Shown here: piece by piece, positions 1 to 9,300 of the stretch
Layout of the letters: every line of letters begins with the position of its first letter
Position numbering within the stretch: position 1 is the first letter of the stretch
Assembly (NCBI RefSeq): GCF_000226975.2
Contig: NZ_CP019285.1
Location: forward strand, 1,736,001-1,800,000
Direction: 5' to 3'
DNA length: 64,000 nt
Origin: Halobiforma lacisalsi AJ5
GTDB lineage: Archaea > Halobacteriota > Halobacteria > Halobacteriales > Natrialbaceae
Notes under the pieces: generated by a model
Databases searched by the model: none
What the model was told of the DNA's origin: nothing
What the model saw: only the letters and a program-made list of their open reading frames with translations
Program-made: the position numbers and the translations under genes

Positions 1-822
1 CTCGAGACCTCGAGTGCGCCCGGGAGCGACGCCCACGCGGTCGTCGTCACCCCGACCTACCAGGCACTACACGCCGTTCCCGACTCCCTCGGGGACGTGA
101 CGCGGGTCCCGCTCGAGCCGCCGACCTGGGAGCTCGACCCCGATGCGGTCGCCGACGCTATCCGGCCCGAAACGCGGCTGATCGTCCTGAACAACCCGAA
201 CAACCCGACGGGACGGTACCACCCGCTCGAGACGGTCGAGGCGCTGTACGACCTCGCCGCGGACAACGACGCGTACCTGCTCTGTGACGAGGTGTATCGT
301 CTCCTCGCCGAGGATCCCCTGCCGCCGGTCGCGAGCATGGGTCCTCACGGGCTCTCGACGGCCAGTCTCTCGAAATCGTACGGTCTGGCGGGGCTGCGCT
401 TCGGCTGGCTCGCCGGTGATCGGGCGGTCGTCGACGCCGCCTGTCGGTGGAAGGACTACACGACCATCTCGCCCGGGCTCTTCGGCCAGCACGTCGCGAG
501 ACAGGCCATAGCGGAGAGCGACGCGATCCTCGCGGAGAACCGCGAACTCGTCGCGCGGAACCACGAGATCACGGCCGAGTTCCTCGAGCGTCACGGTCTC
601 GAGTGGTACGACCCCGTCGGCGTCAACGGGTTCGTGACGGTGCCGGACGGCTTCGAGAACGGCAAGGCGTTCTGTCGGACCGTCCTCGAGGAGGAGAGCG
701 TCGTCCTCGCGCCCGGCGAGTTCTTCGGCCACCCCGATCGGTTCCGGATCGGGTTCGGTCTTCCCACCGACGAACTCGAGGAGGGACTCGAGCGAGTCGA
801 GCGCGTGCTCTCGGACGGGTAG
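1..822 (+). CDS. PLP-dependent class I/II aminotransferase, N-terminus outside window
   Basis: The frame is open from the first base, so the gene begins upstream of the window. The visible 273 residues hold the large domain of a fold-type I aminotransferase. The NNPNNPTG substrate/PLP segment is near nt 190-213. The PLP lysine is in SLSKSYGLAG (lysine codon 373-375), followed by LRFGW and a C-terminal small domain with FFGHPDRFRIGFG. Such enzymes move amino groups between amino acids and 2-oxo acids in the cytoplasm. The exact substrate cannot be read; aspartate- or aromatic-type is typical of this motif pattern. The next gene is convergent. Confidence 0.9.
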   Translation, partial: LETSSAPGSDAHAVVVTPTYQALHAVPDSLGDVTRVPLEPPTWELDPDAVADAIRPETRLIVLNNPNNPTGRYHPLETVEALYDLAADNDAYLLCDEVYRLLAEDPLPPVASMGPHGLSTASLSKSYGLAGLRFGWLAGDRAVVDAACRWKDYTTISPGLFGQHVARQAIAESDAILAENRELVARNHEITAEFLERHGLEWYDPVGVNGFVTVPDGFENGKAFCRTVLEEESVVLAPGEFFGHPDRFRIGFGLPTDELEEGLERVERVLSDG

Positions 823-837
823 CTCCTCTCGCGGCGA

Positions 838-2100
838 TCAGCGGAGACAGCGGCCGAACAGTTCGGTCCGGCACTCGGAAAGCGCCGCGAGCGTGCCGTG
901 CTCGAGCGAGACGTAGAGCAGGTCGTCCGCGAGCGCCGGCGAACCGACCGTCCAGCCGTCCGGTCCCTGCCACTGGAGTTCGCCCGTCGCCCTGTCGGCG
1001 GCGAACAGGGAACTGCCGGTCCCGTACAGGTAATCGCCGCCGACGACCGGTGCCCCGTAGAAGATTCGTTCCGACCCCTGGCCGCCGGTCGTCCAGCGTC
1101 GCTCGCCGGTTGCCGCGTCTCGAGCGACGAGCCGATCCATCGCCGCGTAGTAGACCGTCCCGTCGGCGACGGCGACCCCGAACGGGACGGTCGATTCCGA
1201 GCCGTCCGTCCGCGACCACCGGCGCTCGCCCGTGTCGGTCGACAGGGCGACGACGCCGCTCGGATCGCCGTCCACGCCGACGAATACGGACTCCCCGGTG
1301 ACCGCGGGGACGCCGTAGACGGGAAGACGCTCGCTCCAGCGTTCGGTCCCGTCGGCGGCGTCGATCGCTTTCACTCCGCCGCCGGCGACTGCCGCGTAGA
1401 CGACTCCGTCCCGGACGGCAGGCGCGTAGACGAGCCGTTCGTCCCAGTCGATTTCGAAGCGGAAGCGTTCGGCCCCCTCCTCGAGGTCGATCGCGTAGAT
1501 CAGGGGCCGGCTCTCGGATCGCCCGTGGCGGTAGTAGCCGGCGAAGACGACCCCGTCGCCGACGCCGGGGTGGACGGGCGTCGAGCCGAGCTGTCCGTCG
1601 CCGACGTTGTCGACGTGCCAGCGCTCGCTTCCGTCCTCGACCTCGAGGGCGACGAGCCCGGTCGCGGTCTGGAGCAAGACGGCGTCGCCGGCGACCGCAA
1701 GCGAGTCCGCGTAGGCGTGGGTTCGCTGGATCGGTTCGGCGGTCGTGGCGGCGGTCGTCGACCACCGGCGCTCGCCGGTCGCCGCGTCGATCGCGTCGAC
1801 GACGGCGGCGCGCTCGTCGCTTCTATCCGCCGTGTAAGCGAGGTACACGCGCCCGTCGGCGAGGACCGGCGAACAGTCGATACCGCCGAAGCCCGCGTCG
1901 CCGTCGTAGGTCCACGCGTCGGTAAGCGGCGGTGCGGGACCGCTCGACCGAGTGCCGGTTCGTGTGCCGTCCCGGCCACGCTGGGGCCACGCGGCGTCGA
2001 CGTCCGGCTCCGATCCGCCGCGGAGGTCGCTACAGCCGGCGAGGACCGCGCTCGCACCGGTGCTCGCGCAGGTCGCCAGCAGGGCACGTCTGGAGGGCAT
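838..2100 (-). CDS. PQQ-like beta-propeller repeat lipoprotein (Tat substrate)
   Basis: About 420 residues. The ATG at 2100 gives MPSRRALLATC followed by a lipobox ending LAGC, a haloarchaeal Tat lipoprotein signal; the upstream in-frame start at 2148 would bury it. The mature part repeats a 35-45 residue unit containing A-x-T-G-E-R-R-W at least five times, the pattern of PQQ/WD-type eight-bladed propellers of the pyrrolo-quinoline-quinone-like family. It is probably anchored outside the membrane as a scaffold or binding protein. No dehydrogenase catalytic set is evident, so enzyme activity is not claimed. Confidence 0.82.
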   Translation of the reverse strand: MPSRRALLATCASTGASAVLAGCSDLRGGSEPDVDAAWPQRGRDGTRTGTRSSGPAPPLTDAWTYDGDAGFGGIDCSPVLADGRVYLAYTADRSDERAAVVDAIDAATGERRWSTTAATTAEPIQRTHAYADSLAVAGDAVLLQTATGLVALEVEDGSERWHVDNVGDGQLGSTPVHPGVGDGVVFAGYYRHGRSESRPLIYAIDLEEGAERFRFEIDWDERLVYAPAVRDGVVYAAVAGGGVKAIDAADGTERWSERLPVYGVPAVTGESVFVGVDGDPSGVVALSTDTGERRWSRTDGSESTVPFGVAVADGTVYYAAMDRLVARDAATGERRWTTGGQGSERIFYGAPVVGGDYLYGTGSSLFAADRATGELQWQGPDGWTVGSPALADDLLYVSLEHGTLAALSECRTELFGRCLR

Positions 2101-2197
2101 CGTCGGGTGCGTTCGGACGGTCGCAGGATAAGTCTTCTCGAGGGACATGTCCGGTGTCCCCGTCGAATTCGCCCGTGGGTACGGCGAACCGTGGAGG

Positions 2198-2767
2198 CTA
2201 CTGTCGGGGCTCTCCCCAGACCGTCGCGGTACCGTTGGCCTCGTCGTTTCGCTCCAGCTCCCGCCGCAAGTCGAACGCGCGATACGTCTCCTCTTCGAGC
2301 AGGCGGTCCGCGAATGCGGGCGGGACGGTCACCCGGCGACGCTCGCCATCGACGAGCAGGCCGTCGGGGCCGACGGAGAACTCGACGTCGTAGCGGGCGA
2401 CGGGGGCCTCGTGGTCCTCGAGTTCCGGGTGGATCGCCTCGAGGACGGCCGCGACGTAGTCGAAGACCAGTTCCATCCCCGGCGTGTCGGTCGTTTCGAG
2501 GTCGACCTGGACGACGGGTGCGACTGCGACCGATCGTTCGCCGTGTTCGTCCCGGTCGAGCACATCGATCCGCCGAACTCGCGGCGGGCGCTCGAGGTGG
2601 GTTCCCCGGCCCGCCGGAAGGGTCTCCGTGAGCCGGGACTCGAGGACAGCCTCGAGTTCGCCGAACGGGGCCGACCGTCCCCAGTACCAGGCGGCCGTTC
2701 CGAGCAGGACGACCGCCGCGATTCCGGTGAGTACGAGCGTACCAGCCTCTATTCCGCCGTCGACCAT
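2198..2767 (-). CDS. hypothetical membrane-anchored acidic protein
   Basis: 189 residues. One clear transmembrane helix lies near the N terminus (GTLVLTGIAAVVLLGTAAWYW, about residues 8-28), followed by a long acidic soluble domain rich in Arg-Glu pairs. The soluble part has DVEFSVGPDGLLVDGERRRVTV, which looks like paired beta strands. I do not recognise a family. It follows the propeller lipoprotein gene's orientation with about 97 bp between them, so co-transcription is possible. The function is unknown. Confidence 0.7.
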   Translation of the reverse strand: MVDGGIEAGTLVLTGIAAVVLLGTAAWYWGRSAPFGELEAVLESRLTETLPAGRGTHLERPPRVRRIDVLDRDEHGERSVAVAPVVQVDLETTDTPGMELVFDYVAAVLEAIHPELEDHEAPVARYDVEFSVGPDGLLVDGERRRVTVPPAFADRLLEEETYRAFDLRRELERNDEANGTATVWGEPRQ

Positions 2768-2889
2768 CTCCCGTGAGCGTTCGTCACGAACGGGCGTGAC
2801 GATTTCGTTTCCGCTCCTCGCCCCCGAGCCTCCGTCCGGCCGAGTGACCTGTTAACGGGCTGAATCCGGCGGGAGCGTATTCCAAACGG

Positions 2890-2896
2890 TTTATGA
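2890..2896 (+). promoter_or_regulatory. TATA box of the aIF5A-agmatinase operon
   Basis: TTTATGA centred about 27 bp before the ATG at 2920. This spacing places the transcription start at or next to the start codon, so the message is probably leaderless, as is common in haloarchaea. Confidence 0.5.
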
Positions 2897-2919
2897 CCGT
2901 CGGTTGATTACCCCGGGAC

Positions 2920-3294
2920 ATGGCGAAACAGCAAACCGAAGTTCGCGATCTCCAGGAAGGCAGCTACGTGATGATCGACGACGCGCCATGTAAGATCAAC
3001 TCCTACTCCACGGCAAAGCCCGGCAAACACGGCAGTGCCAAGGCCCGTATCGAGGCCGAAGGCGTCTTCGACGGGAAGAAGCGCTCGCTCTCCCAGCCCG
3101 TCGACGCGAAGATCTGGGTCCCGATCATCGAGCGCAAACAGGGCCAGGTCGTCTCCGTCGACGGCGACGACATGCAGATCATGGACCTCGAGACCTACGA
3201 GACGATCACGATGCGCGTTCCCGAGGACGCCGACCCCTCGCCGGACGAGAACATCGAGTACCTCGAGATGGAAGACCAGCGAAAGATCGTCTAA
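2920..3294 (+). CDS. translation initiation factor aIF5A (hypusine-containing)
   Basis: 124 residues, the usual archaeal length. The N-terminal SH3-like barrel carries the modification loop [12 protein letters not shown]. Lys36 between G and HG is the residue that becomes deoxyhypusine/hypusine in this family. A C-terminal OB-fold domain follows ([28 protein letters not shown]). The protein relieves ribosome stalling on difficult peptide bonds. The stop overlaps the start of the agmatinase gene by one base (TAATG), so the two are translated together. That fits agmatine metabolism feeding the hypusine precursor. Confidence 0.97.
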   Translation: MAKQQTEVRDLQEGSYVMIDDAPCKINSYSTAKPGKHGSAKARIEAEGVFDGKKRSLSQPVDAKIWVPIIERKQGQVVSVDGDDMQIMDLETYETITMRVPEDADPSPDENIEYLEMEDQRKIV

Positions 3295-4163
3295 TGTTTC
3301 CCGGGGCGACTGACGAACGCGGGGGGAGCGACACGGCAGGCGACGCTGCCGACCGTGGAGACGTGAACTTCGTGGTCGTCGGTGCGCCCCTGGACGCCAC
3401 GACGACCTTTCAGCCGGGGACCCGCTTCGGTCCCCGACGCATCCGCACGTTCGCGGAGACGTTCGACGATTACGACCGGCGAACGGACCAGTACTTTTCC
3501 GACCTCGGCGTCGCCGATCACGGCGACGTCCGTGCGTGGGACGACGTTTCCGACTACCTCGAGTGGCTCGAGGGAACCCTGCGCGATATCGTCTGGGACG
3601 ACGCCGTCCCCCTGCTTTTGGGCGGCGAACACACCGTCTCGCTGGCGGGCGTTCGCGCGGTCGAACCCGAGGTGTTCGTCTGTCTCGACGCCCACCTCGA
3701 CCTGCGCGACGACTACGACGGGAACGACCTCTCGCATGCCTGCGTGACCCGCCGGATCCTCGAGGAGGAGTCCGTCGAGGAAGCGATCGTGCTGGGCGCA
3801 CGGACGGGCAGCGAAGCCGAGTGGGACCGGGCCGACGCCGACGACGTTACCGTGGTCCCGCCCGAAGACGTCGCTGACTTCACGTTCGGCGACCGACTCG
3901 AGGACCGCGAGGTCTACCTGAGCGTCGATATCGACGGCGCGGACCCGGCCTACGCGCCCGGCACCGGGACGATGGAGCCGTTCGGGCTCGAACCCCGCGA
4001 GATGCGCGACGTGGTTCGCGAGGTCGCACCCCGGGCGACCGGGTTCGACGTCGTGGAGGTCAACGACCGCGACGAGGGACAGGCCGCATCGCTCGCGGGC
4101 AAGCTCCTCCGGGAGTACGTCTACGCGAACGCGGCCGCTGCTGGGGCTTCGGACGACGAGTAA
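3294..4163 (+). CDS. speB: agmatinase / ureohydrolase family protein
   Basis: 289 residues. All manganese-ligand motifs of the arginase-agmatinase fold are present: GGEHTVS (His113), LDAHLDLRDD (Asp132, His134, Asp136) and SVDIDGADPAYAPGTG (Asp212, Asp214). It is predicted to hydrolyse agmatine, or an aminopropyl-agmatine-like or modified substrate, releasing urea. Overlap with aIF5A by one base argues for a role in the polyamine branch that modifies aIF5A. From memory, an agmatinase-like protein was implicated in aIF5A modification in Haloferax. The exact substrate is inference. Confidence 0.93.
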   Translation: MFPGATDERGGSDTAGDAADRGDVNFVVVGAPLDATTTFQPGTRFGPRRIRTFAETFDDYDRRTDQYFSDLGVADHGDVRAWDDVSDYLEWLEGTLRDIVWDDAVPLLLGGEHTVSLAGVRAVEPEVFVCLDAHLDLRDDYDGNDLSHACVTRRILEEESVEEAIVLGARTGSEAEWDRADADDVTVVPPEDVADFTFGDRLEDREVYLSVDIDGADPAYAPGTGTMEPFGLEPREMRDVVREVAPRATGFDVVEVNDRDEGQAASLAGKLLREYVYANAAAAGASDDE

Positions 4164-4221
4164 GGCGGGTCCGATCCAGCGCAGTACGTTCTCGACCCTT
4201 TCGCGACTTTCTCGACCCGAG

Positions 4222-5721
4222 CTACAGCAGCGCGTCGAACACCTTCCCCTGGGCTTTCCGGAGGTGCTGGTGGAACGTCGGCGCGGCGATCTCGAGCGAG
4301 TCGGCGACCTCCTCGCCGGTCGCGTTCCGGGGCCACTCGAACAGGCCCGCATGATACGCGGCCTCGAGGACCGTCCGCTGGCGCTCGGTAAGTTCCGTCG
4401 TCACCGTCTGTCGGACCTGCTCGGGTTCGTCCTCGTTCCGCGTGATCTGTCGGCGTGCGACCATCTCCGCGGTGGGATACGTCGACTGAACGGCGTCGAT
4501 GACGGTCCTGACCTCGACGCTGGGCGAGAGGTGAAGCGTCATCCGGAAGTCCCCGTTTTCGAAGACCGCGCGTTCGACGGATCCCCCGACCGAGGCGACC
4601 GCCGACAGCACCGGCGGCTCGGAGAGCCGGAGTTCGAACGGGACCGGTCCGTCGTCCTCGGCCCGGAACGTCACGTCCGTCCAGTGGGGCAGCTCCGCGA
4701 CGAGCCCTCGTAGCCGCTCGGTCGACTCCGTGGCAGCGGTCCCGTAGACGAGGTACTCCTCGTCCTCGATGGGAAGCGTATGCTCGAGTGCGACGAACCC
4801 GTCCGATCGGTCCGCTTCATCGGCGGCGCCGACCGCGAGTGTTTCGTACACGTCGTGGATGCGGAACTCGAGTTCGACGACCTCGTCGGCCATCAGCGCT
4901 TGCTTGCGTTCGGCGGCGACGATCGCGTGGCCGACGATCTCGCCTAGCTGGCTGATCACCGCGCCTTCGTCGCCCTCGAAGGCACGTGGGCGATCGGCAT
5001 AGACGTTCAACACCCCGTAGACCGTGTCCTCGTGGACGATGGGGATCGCCGCCGACGAGCGGAAGCCGTACGCTTCGGCGACGTCGCGCCAGGGTTCGTA
5101 GCGGGGGTCGTTCTGGATGTCCTGTGTCGTCTGGGGTTCTTCGGTTCGGAGCGCCCGTCCCGTCGGACCTTCGCCGTGTTCGTCGTCCGGATCGACCGAA
5201 ATGGAGACCTCCTCGAGGTAGCCGTCCGTGTCGGCCTCGGCTCGCATATTCACGGTCTGCGTGCCGACGTCGACGTCGCCGACCCAGGCGAATTCGTAGG
5301 ACTCCGCCGCGGCGAGCCGTTCACAGAGGATCCGCTCGATCTCCTCCCGGGTCGGTCGCTCGATGACCGCTTCCGTGACGTCTTGCACGATGCCGTTGAG
5401 GTTGTTGAGCGCGACCAGTTGCTCGCGGTGGCGTTCGAGGCGTCGCTCTCGGTCCCCTTCCCGCTCCCGTCCGCGCTCACCTCCACGGTTCGCCTCGTCC
5501 GCCGTCGCCCGCGGTCGCCACCACACCCGCGCGCTCGCGCCGACTTTCTTCGTCTCGAGTTCGCCGCGATCGACCAGGCGCTCGAGCCGACTGTAAGTGC
5601 TACGCCGGCCGAGGTCCAGTCGGTCGGCCACTTCCGTCGTCGTGTGGGGCACGCCGCTGCCATCGAACACGGCGAGCGTCTCGCTCAGGGGGGCGGTCAG
5701 CGATTCTGTTCCGCCGGTCAT
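4222..5721 (-). CDS. Bat-type transcriptional regulator (HTH, GAF, bacterio-opsin activator HTH_10)
   Basis: 499 residues from the ATG at 5721 (MTGGTES); a longer in-frame extension to 5838 is low-complexity and unlikely. The order is: an N-terminal winged helix (VADRLDLGRRSTYSRLERLVDRGEL), a charged linker of about 40 residues, a GAF domain (about 100-260, EFAWVGDVDVGTQTVNMRAEAD through AERKQAL), and a Bat-type ligand domain. It ends in the HTH_10 helix-turn-helix (LTERQRTVLEAAYHAGLFEWPRNATGEEVADSL). Proteins of this class sense small molecules, light or redox and activate opsin or carotenoid genes in some haloarchaea. It is divergent from the small wHTH gene at 5939. Its target here is unknown. 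Confidence 0.9.
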   Translation of the reverse strand: MTGGTESLTAPLSETLAVFDGSGVPHTTTEVADRLDLGRRSTYSRLERLVDRGELETKKVGASARVWWRPRATADEANRGGERGREREGDRERRLERHREQLVALNNLNGIVQDVTEAVIERPTREEIERILCERLAAAESYEFAWVGDVDVGTQTVNMRAEADTDGYLEEVSISVDPDDEHGEGPTGRALRTEEPQTTQDIQNDPRYEPWRDVAEAYGFRSSAAIPIVHEDTVYGVLNVYADRPRAFEGDEGAVISQLGEIVGHAIVAAERKQALMADEVVELEFRIHDVYETLAVGAADEADRSDGFVALEHTLPIEDEEYLVYGTAATESTERLRGLVAELPHWTDVTFRAEDDGPVPFELRLSEPPVLSAVASVGGSVERAVFENGDFRMTLHLSPSVEVRTVIDAVQSTYPTAEMVARRQITRNEDEPEQVRQTVTTELTERQRTVLEAAYHAGLFEWPRNATGEEVADSLEIAAPTFHQHLRKAQGKVFDALL

Positions 5722-5938
5722 ACCCGTCGAACGTGCTCCAGACGCATGAAGACTCCGCCGGCGGAAATATCGGCGGAGAGTGCCTGAATCGGCCTTTAGA
5801 CCGGGATACCGTGGGGCATTCTCACGGTCAGTCCCCACCGGAGCGGTGGCTGGACCTAATTTGTGTCACCTTCTGCTTACGCTTCCACGGAGTCTCTGTA
5901 CTGGCAGCGACACGCGACCGCGTTCGCGACATCCACTC

Positions 5939-6325
5939 ATGTCCGAGTCCACGCACCACCGCCCGCCGACGGACGCCGACGCCGAATCGGAAGCCCTCTC
6001 CGAACGGGAGTATCACTACTTGCTCGCCCCGCGACGCCGCAGAATGACGCTCGACCTGCTGGCCGGCCGCCGGGAGGCAGTCGACCTCGAGCCCCTCGCC
6101 TCGGCGATCGCGGCCCGCGAGTGCGGGCTCGAGGGGAGGGACGAGGAGACGGTAGAGACCATCGCGATTTCGCTTCACCACGTCCACCTTCCCGCGATGG
6201 CGAACGCCGGTGCCGTCGACTACGATCCGCAGGCGAAACGCGTCACACCCCAACCCTGCCTGCTCGAGTACGATCTGCAATTCGACCGGGAGGTGGCGGT
6301 CGGAGTGAACGATCGGCGACGATGA
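5939..6325 (+). CDS. small winged-helix (DUF7344-like) haloarchaeal regulator
   Basis: 128 residues from the ATG at 5939. The core LAPRRRRMTLDLLAGRREAVDLEPLASAIAARE and the following helix and wing (SLHHVHLPAMANAGAVDYDPQAKRV) match the short winged-helix proteins found in many copies in haloarchaea, usually annotated as DUF7344. They are presumed DNA-binding regulators. It is divergent from the Bat-type gene, with about 217 bp between the starts. The family assignment is from recognition of the sequence pattern, not a search. Confidence 0.72.
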   Translation: MSESTHHRPPTDADAESEALSEREYHYLLAPRRRRMTLDLLAGRREAVDLEPLASAIAARECGLEGRDEETVETIAISLHHVHLPAMANAGAVDYDPQAKRVTPQPCLLEYDLQFDREVAVGVNDRRR

Positions 6326-6544
6326 TCGCAGTTGCCGATCGGGTCGAACGGTACGCGATACGCTCCTCTCACGGTGGTAATCTCTGTACGGACGCGCCGG
6401 TAATTCACTTTCTCGAGGCCGAAATCGAGGCCGAAATCGACGGTCGACGAACATAAACACCGTGTGACGGACGAGGGGGACGTCCTCACGGACCGAAACG
6501 ACAGTGTTATTCACTACCGGGCGACCCACACCTAACTGATACTG

Positions 6545-7051
6545 ATGATCGTCAGACCGTACGATCGCGAGTCGGATGCCGACGCCCTCTGGGACCTGAA
6601 GCGGGCCTTCGAGACCGGGCTCGGAACCGGAACCGGCGGCGAGGAGAAGGCCGAAAAGTACACCGCGAAACTCACCGACGACTACCGCGAGGGCTACCTC
6701 GAGTGGGTCGATCGCTGCGTCGACCGCGACGAGCGCAGCGTCCAGGTGGCAGTCGACGACTCGGACGACCACGGGTCGGGCGACCTGGTCGGCTACGTCT
6801 TTCTCTTGCCGGACTCCCACGCCTACATCTGGGACGCGGCCGTCCTGAACGAGATCTACGTCCGCGAGAGGGTCAGGGGAACGGGCGTCGCCGACGACCT
6901 GATGGACGCCGCCGTCGCCGCGGCCCGGGACCAGAACCTCCCGCTCGAGCGCCTCGTCCTCGACGTCGACCGGGAGAACGACCGCGCACAGGCGTTCTAC
7001 GACCGCCACGGGTTCGAGGGCTGGGGCGAGATGGTCGCTCGGGACCTCTAA
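6545..7051 (+). CDS. GNAT-family N-acetyltransferase
   Basis: 168 residues. It shows the GNAT fold in order: an N-terminal strand-helix (MIVRPYDRESDADALWDLKRAF), a beta-4/acetyl-CoA loop of the Q/R-x-x-G-x-G/A type (RERVRGTGVADDLMDAAVAAA, about 111-131), and a C-terminal LDVDRENDRAQAFYDRHGFEGWGEM motif that closes the acetyl-CoA site. It transfers an acetyl group to an amine; the acceptor cannot be read from the sequence. It is monocistronic, with the next gene convergent. Confidence 0.9.
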   Translation: MIVRPYDRESDADALWDLKRAFETGLGTGTGGEEKAEKYTAKLTDDYREGYLEWVDRCVDRDERSVQVAVDDSDDHGSGDLVGYVFLLPDSHAYIWDAAVLNEIYVRERVRGTGVADDLMDAAVAAARDQNLPLERLVLDVDRENDRAQAFYDRHGFEGWGEMVARDL

Positions 7052-7203
7052 CGGCGCAACGCGGTCCGGAGCGACGCGTGGGGTGGTCGTTCGACAGGGG
7101 TCGTCATCGAACTGGGTAGCTCAAATCCCTCTTCGACCTTGGAGTAGCTATTGACGCGTTGCTGTTTGATTTCCTACCATACTACGTGAACACCTGACGA
7201 CTG

Positions 7204-8121
7204 TCAGAACGGGTCGGAGAGGTACGCCTTGGGAACCGCGTTCTTGACAGTTACGAGCGGATCGACCACCTGGCTGATCTCGAGGCCGCCGACCAGGCTC
7301 GAGAAAATGTAGGCGTCGGTTTCGTCGACGCCGTGCTCGGCCGCCAGGAGGTCGATCGCGTCGCGGTTCGCCAGCTGGCAGGCCTCCTCGAGGGTGTCGG
7401 CGCTGGCGACCGGCTTCCAGGCGTCGTCGGTCTCCAGCAGCGGGCGCTCGAGCTCGACGGCGGGGTCGTCGATCACCTCGACGGTGACGTCGATATCGGT
7501 CGCGATTTCGGCTCCCGTCCCGCACATCTCGCCGTCGGCCATGGCGGCCTTGGAGTCGCCCATCGCGAGCATCGCACCCTCCTGGAACACCGGGAAGTAG
7601 ATCGTGTTTCCGCCGGTGACCTCCGTCGTGTCGAGGTTGCCCCCGTGGTCGTGTGGGAACAGCGTCGTGTACGACTCCTCGGCGGGTGCGACGCCGATGG
7701 TCCCGACGACGGGTTCGATCGGGACCTCGAGTTCCCCCTCGGGAGTATCGAAGGTGATCGAGCCGTCCTCGACCGGCGTGATCCGCGTTCGCGGGGCTTC
7801 GATCTCGTCGTACTCGTCGAGCAGGCCGAAGCCGTCGATGGTGACCGCGCGGCCGCGGTCCTCCGTGACCCGGACGTCTTCGATCTCGACGCGCAGGACG
7901 TCGCCGGGTTCGGCCCCTTCGACGGCGATCGGGCCGGTCGCGGCGTTGACCTCGTCCGGGACGGCGTCGATGACGTCCGACTCGGACTGGACCGCGCCGT
8001 CCAGGCTGTCGCGGGTGTCGATCGTCAACTCGGCGCCCGACTCGACCGTTTCGATCGGCTCGAGATCGGGGGTGAACTCGTAGATCGCTCCGTCCTCGTG
8101 GGAGACCGTTCGGCGTGGCAT
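7204..8121 (-). CDS. acetamidase/formamidase family protein
   Basis: 305 residues, the length of the FmdA/AmdA family. The first residues MPRRTVSHEDGAIYEFTP and the segments ATGPIAVEGAEPGDVLRVEIEDV, GNLDTTEVTGGNTIYFPVFQEGAMLAMGDSKAAMADGEMCGTGAEI and VDVTVEVI-like strands are family signatures. Cytoplasmic hydrolysis of formamide or acetamide to ammonium and the acid is expected. Residues around GDSKAAMGDGE and the CGT segment are the conserved metal/active region in relatives. The gene stands alone between convergent GNAT and divergent Nif3-like genes. Confidence 0.92.
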   Translation of the reverse strand: MPRRTVSHEDGAIYEFTPDLEPIETVESGAELTIDTRDSLDGAVQSESDVIDAVPDEVNAATGPIAVEGAEPGDVLRVEIEDVRVTEDRGRAVTIDGFGLLDEYDEIEAPRTRITPVEDGSITFDTPEGELEVPIEPVVGTIGVAPAEESYTTLFPHDHGGNLDTTEVTGGNTIYFPVFQEGAMLAMGDSKAAMADGEMCGTGAEIATDIDVTVEVIDDPAVELERPLLETDDAWKPVASADTLEEACQLANRDAIDLLAAEHGVDETDAYIFSSLVGGLEISQVVDPLVTVKNAVPKAYLSDPF

Positions 8122-8265
8122 GCGCGAGGGTTCGTCGCGATGGGAAGTAAATCGATGTGTCGCGGGTGGTACTTCCGTTTTCGGCCGCCGGCCGATTCGT
8201 AGGGCCTGCGTGTCGGTGCGGATCGCAAGCTTACAAGCCGCCGGCCCCGCAAGTGCTCCCTACCC

Positions 8266-9045
8266 ATGACCGTCCGACTCACCGAACTCGTCGACCGGCT
8301 CGACGAGGAACTGCGAACCGACGACTACGCCGACCTCGACGCCAGCGCGAACGGGCTCCAGGTCGGCCCCGACGACCTCGAGGTCGACCGCGTCGCCTTC
8401 GCCGTCGACGGCGTCGAGGCGACGTTCGAACGGGCGATCGAGGCCGACGCTGACGTCCTCGTCGTCCATCACGGGCTCTCGTGGGGCGGCTTCGACCGCG
8501 TCACCGGCCGCACCTACGACCGGCTCGCGCCGCTGATCGAGAACGACGTCGCGCTGTACGTCTCTCACCTCCCGCTGGACGGCCACCAGGACCTGGGCAA
8601 CGCCGCGGGGGTCGCCGACGTCCTCGGCCTCGAGAACCGTGCCCCGTTCGGCGAACTCGGCCCCGAGTACGTCGGCCAGCGCGGAACCGCAGTCGAGGCC
8701 TACTCGCCCGGGAAACTCCAGGATCGCCTCGAGTCCGAACTCGAGACCGGCGGCGAGTCGGTTCAGGTGCTCGACTTCGGCCCCGAACGGATCGAGGACG
8801 TGGCGATCGTCACCGGGAGCGGCACCGACTGGCTCGACGACGCCGTCGACGCGGGCGTCGACGCGCTGGTGACGGGCGAAGGCAAGGGGAAGGTCTACCA
8901 CGAGGCCCGGGAGGCCGGCATCCACGTCTTCCTGGCGGGCCACTACGCGACGGAGACGTTCGGCGTCCGGGCGCTGCAGGATCTGGTCGAGGGGTGGGAC
9001 GCCGACCTCGAGACGACGTACTTCGAGGTCCCGACGGGACTGTAA
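8266..9045 (+). CDS. Nif3-like dinuclear metal centre protein (GTP cyclohydrolase I type 2 family)
   Basis: 259 residues. Metal-binding signatures are VVHHGLSWGG near residue 66, HLPLDGHQDLGNAAG near 104, and the C-terminal GHYATETFGV with an upstream TGEGKGKVYHEA. Members form hexameric toroids with two metals per subunit; the reaction is not established, although the family name refers to GTP cyclohydrolase. The gene is separated from the transducer operon by about 255 bp, so it is probably independent. Confidence 0.9.
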   Translation: MTVRLTELVDRLDEELRTDDYADLDASANGLQVGPDDLEVDRVAFAVDGVEATFERAIEADADVLVVHHGLSWGGFDRVTGRTYDRLAPLIENDVALYVSHLPLDGHQDLGNAAGVADVLGLENRAPFGELGPEYVGQRGTAVEAYSPGKLQDRLESELETGGESVQVLDFGPERIEDVAIVTGSGTDWLDDAVDAGVDALVTGEGKGKVYHEAREAGIHVFLAGHYATETFGVRALQDLVEGWDADLETTYFEVPTGL

Positions 9046-9239
9046 CCGGACCCAGCCGATCGTACTCGGCGGGACTCGACCGGATCGACGTTCGGCCCGG
9101 ATCGAGCATGGTGGTCTCGAGCCGGGATCGTTGAACGATGTTGTCAGAAACAATAGTTTATCGCTCCCCTGTGACGGGTCTATATTACGGGGGAGAGAAT
9201 CGGCCCTCGAGCGGCAATAAGGGTTATTTAGGCGGAATG

Positions 9240-9260
9240 ACGATCTTATTATCAGATCGT
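9240..9260. promoter_or_regulatory. inverted repeat upstream of the transducer/opsin-like operon
   Basis: A perfect 7-bp inverted repeat ACGATCT ... AGATCGT with a 7-bp spacer, ending 40 bp before the ATG at 9301. A TTTATC-like box lies further upstream (near 9156-9162) in an AT-rich 255-bp gap. It could be an operator or a 5' hairpin. The sequence shows only the symmetry. Confidence 0.4.
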
Positions 9261-9300
9261 ATGTGTGTAACCGATAGGGGAACGGTCGGGGTGCAGGTGC

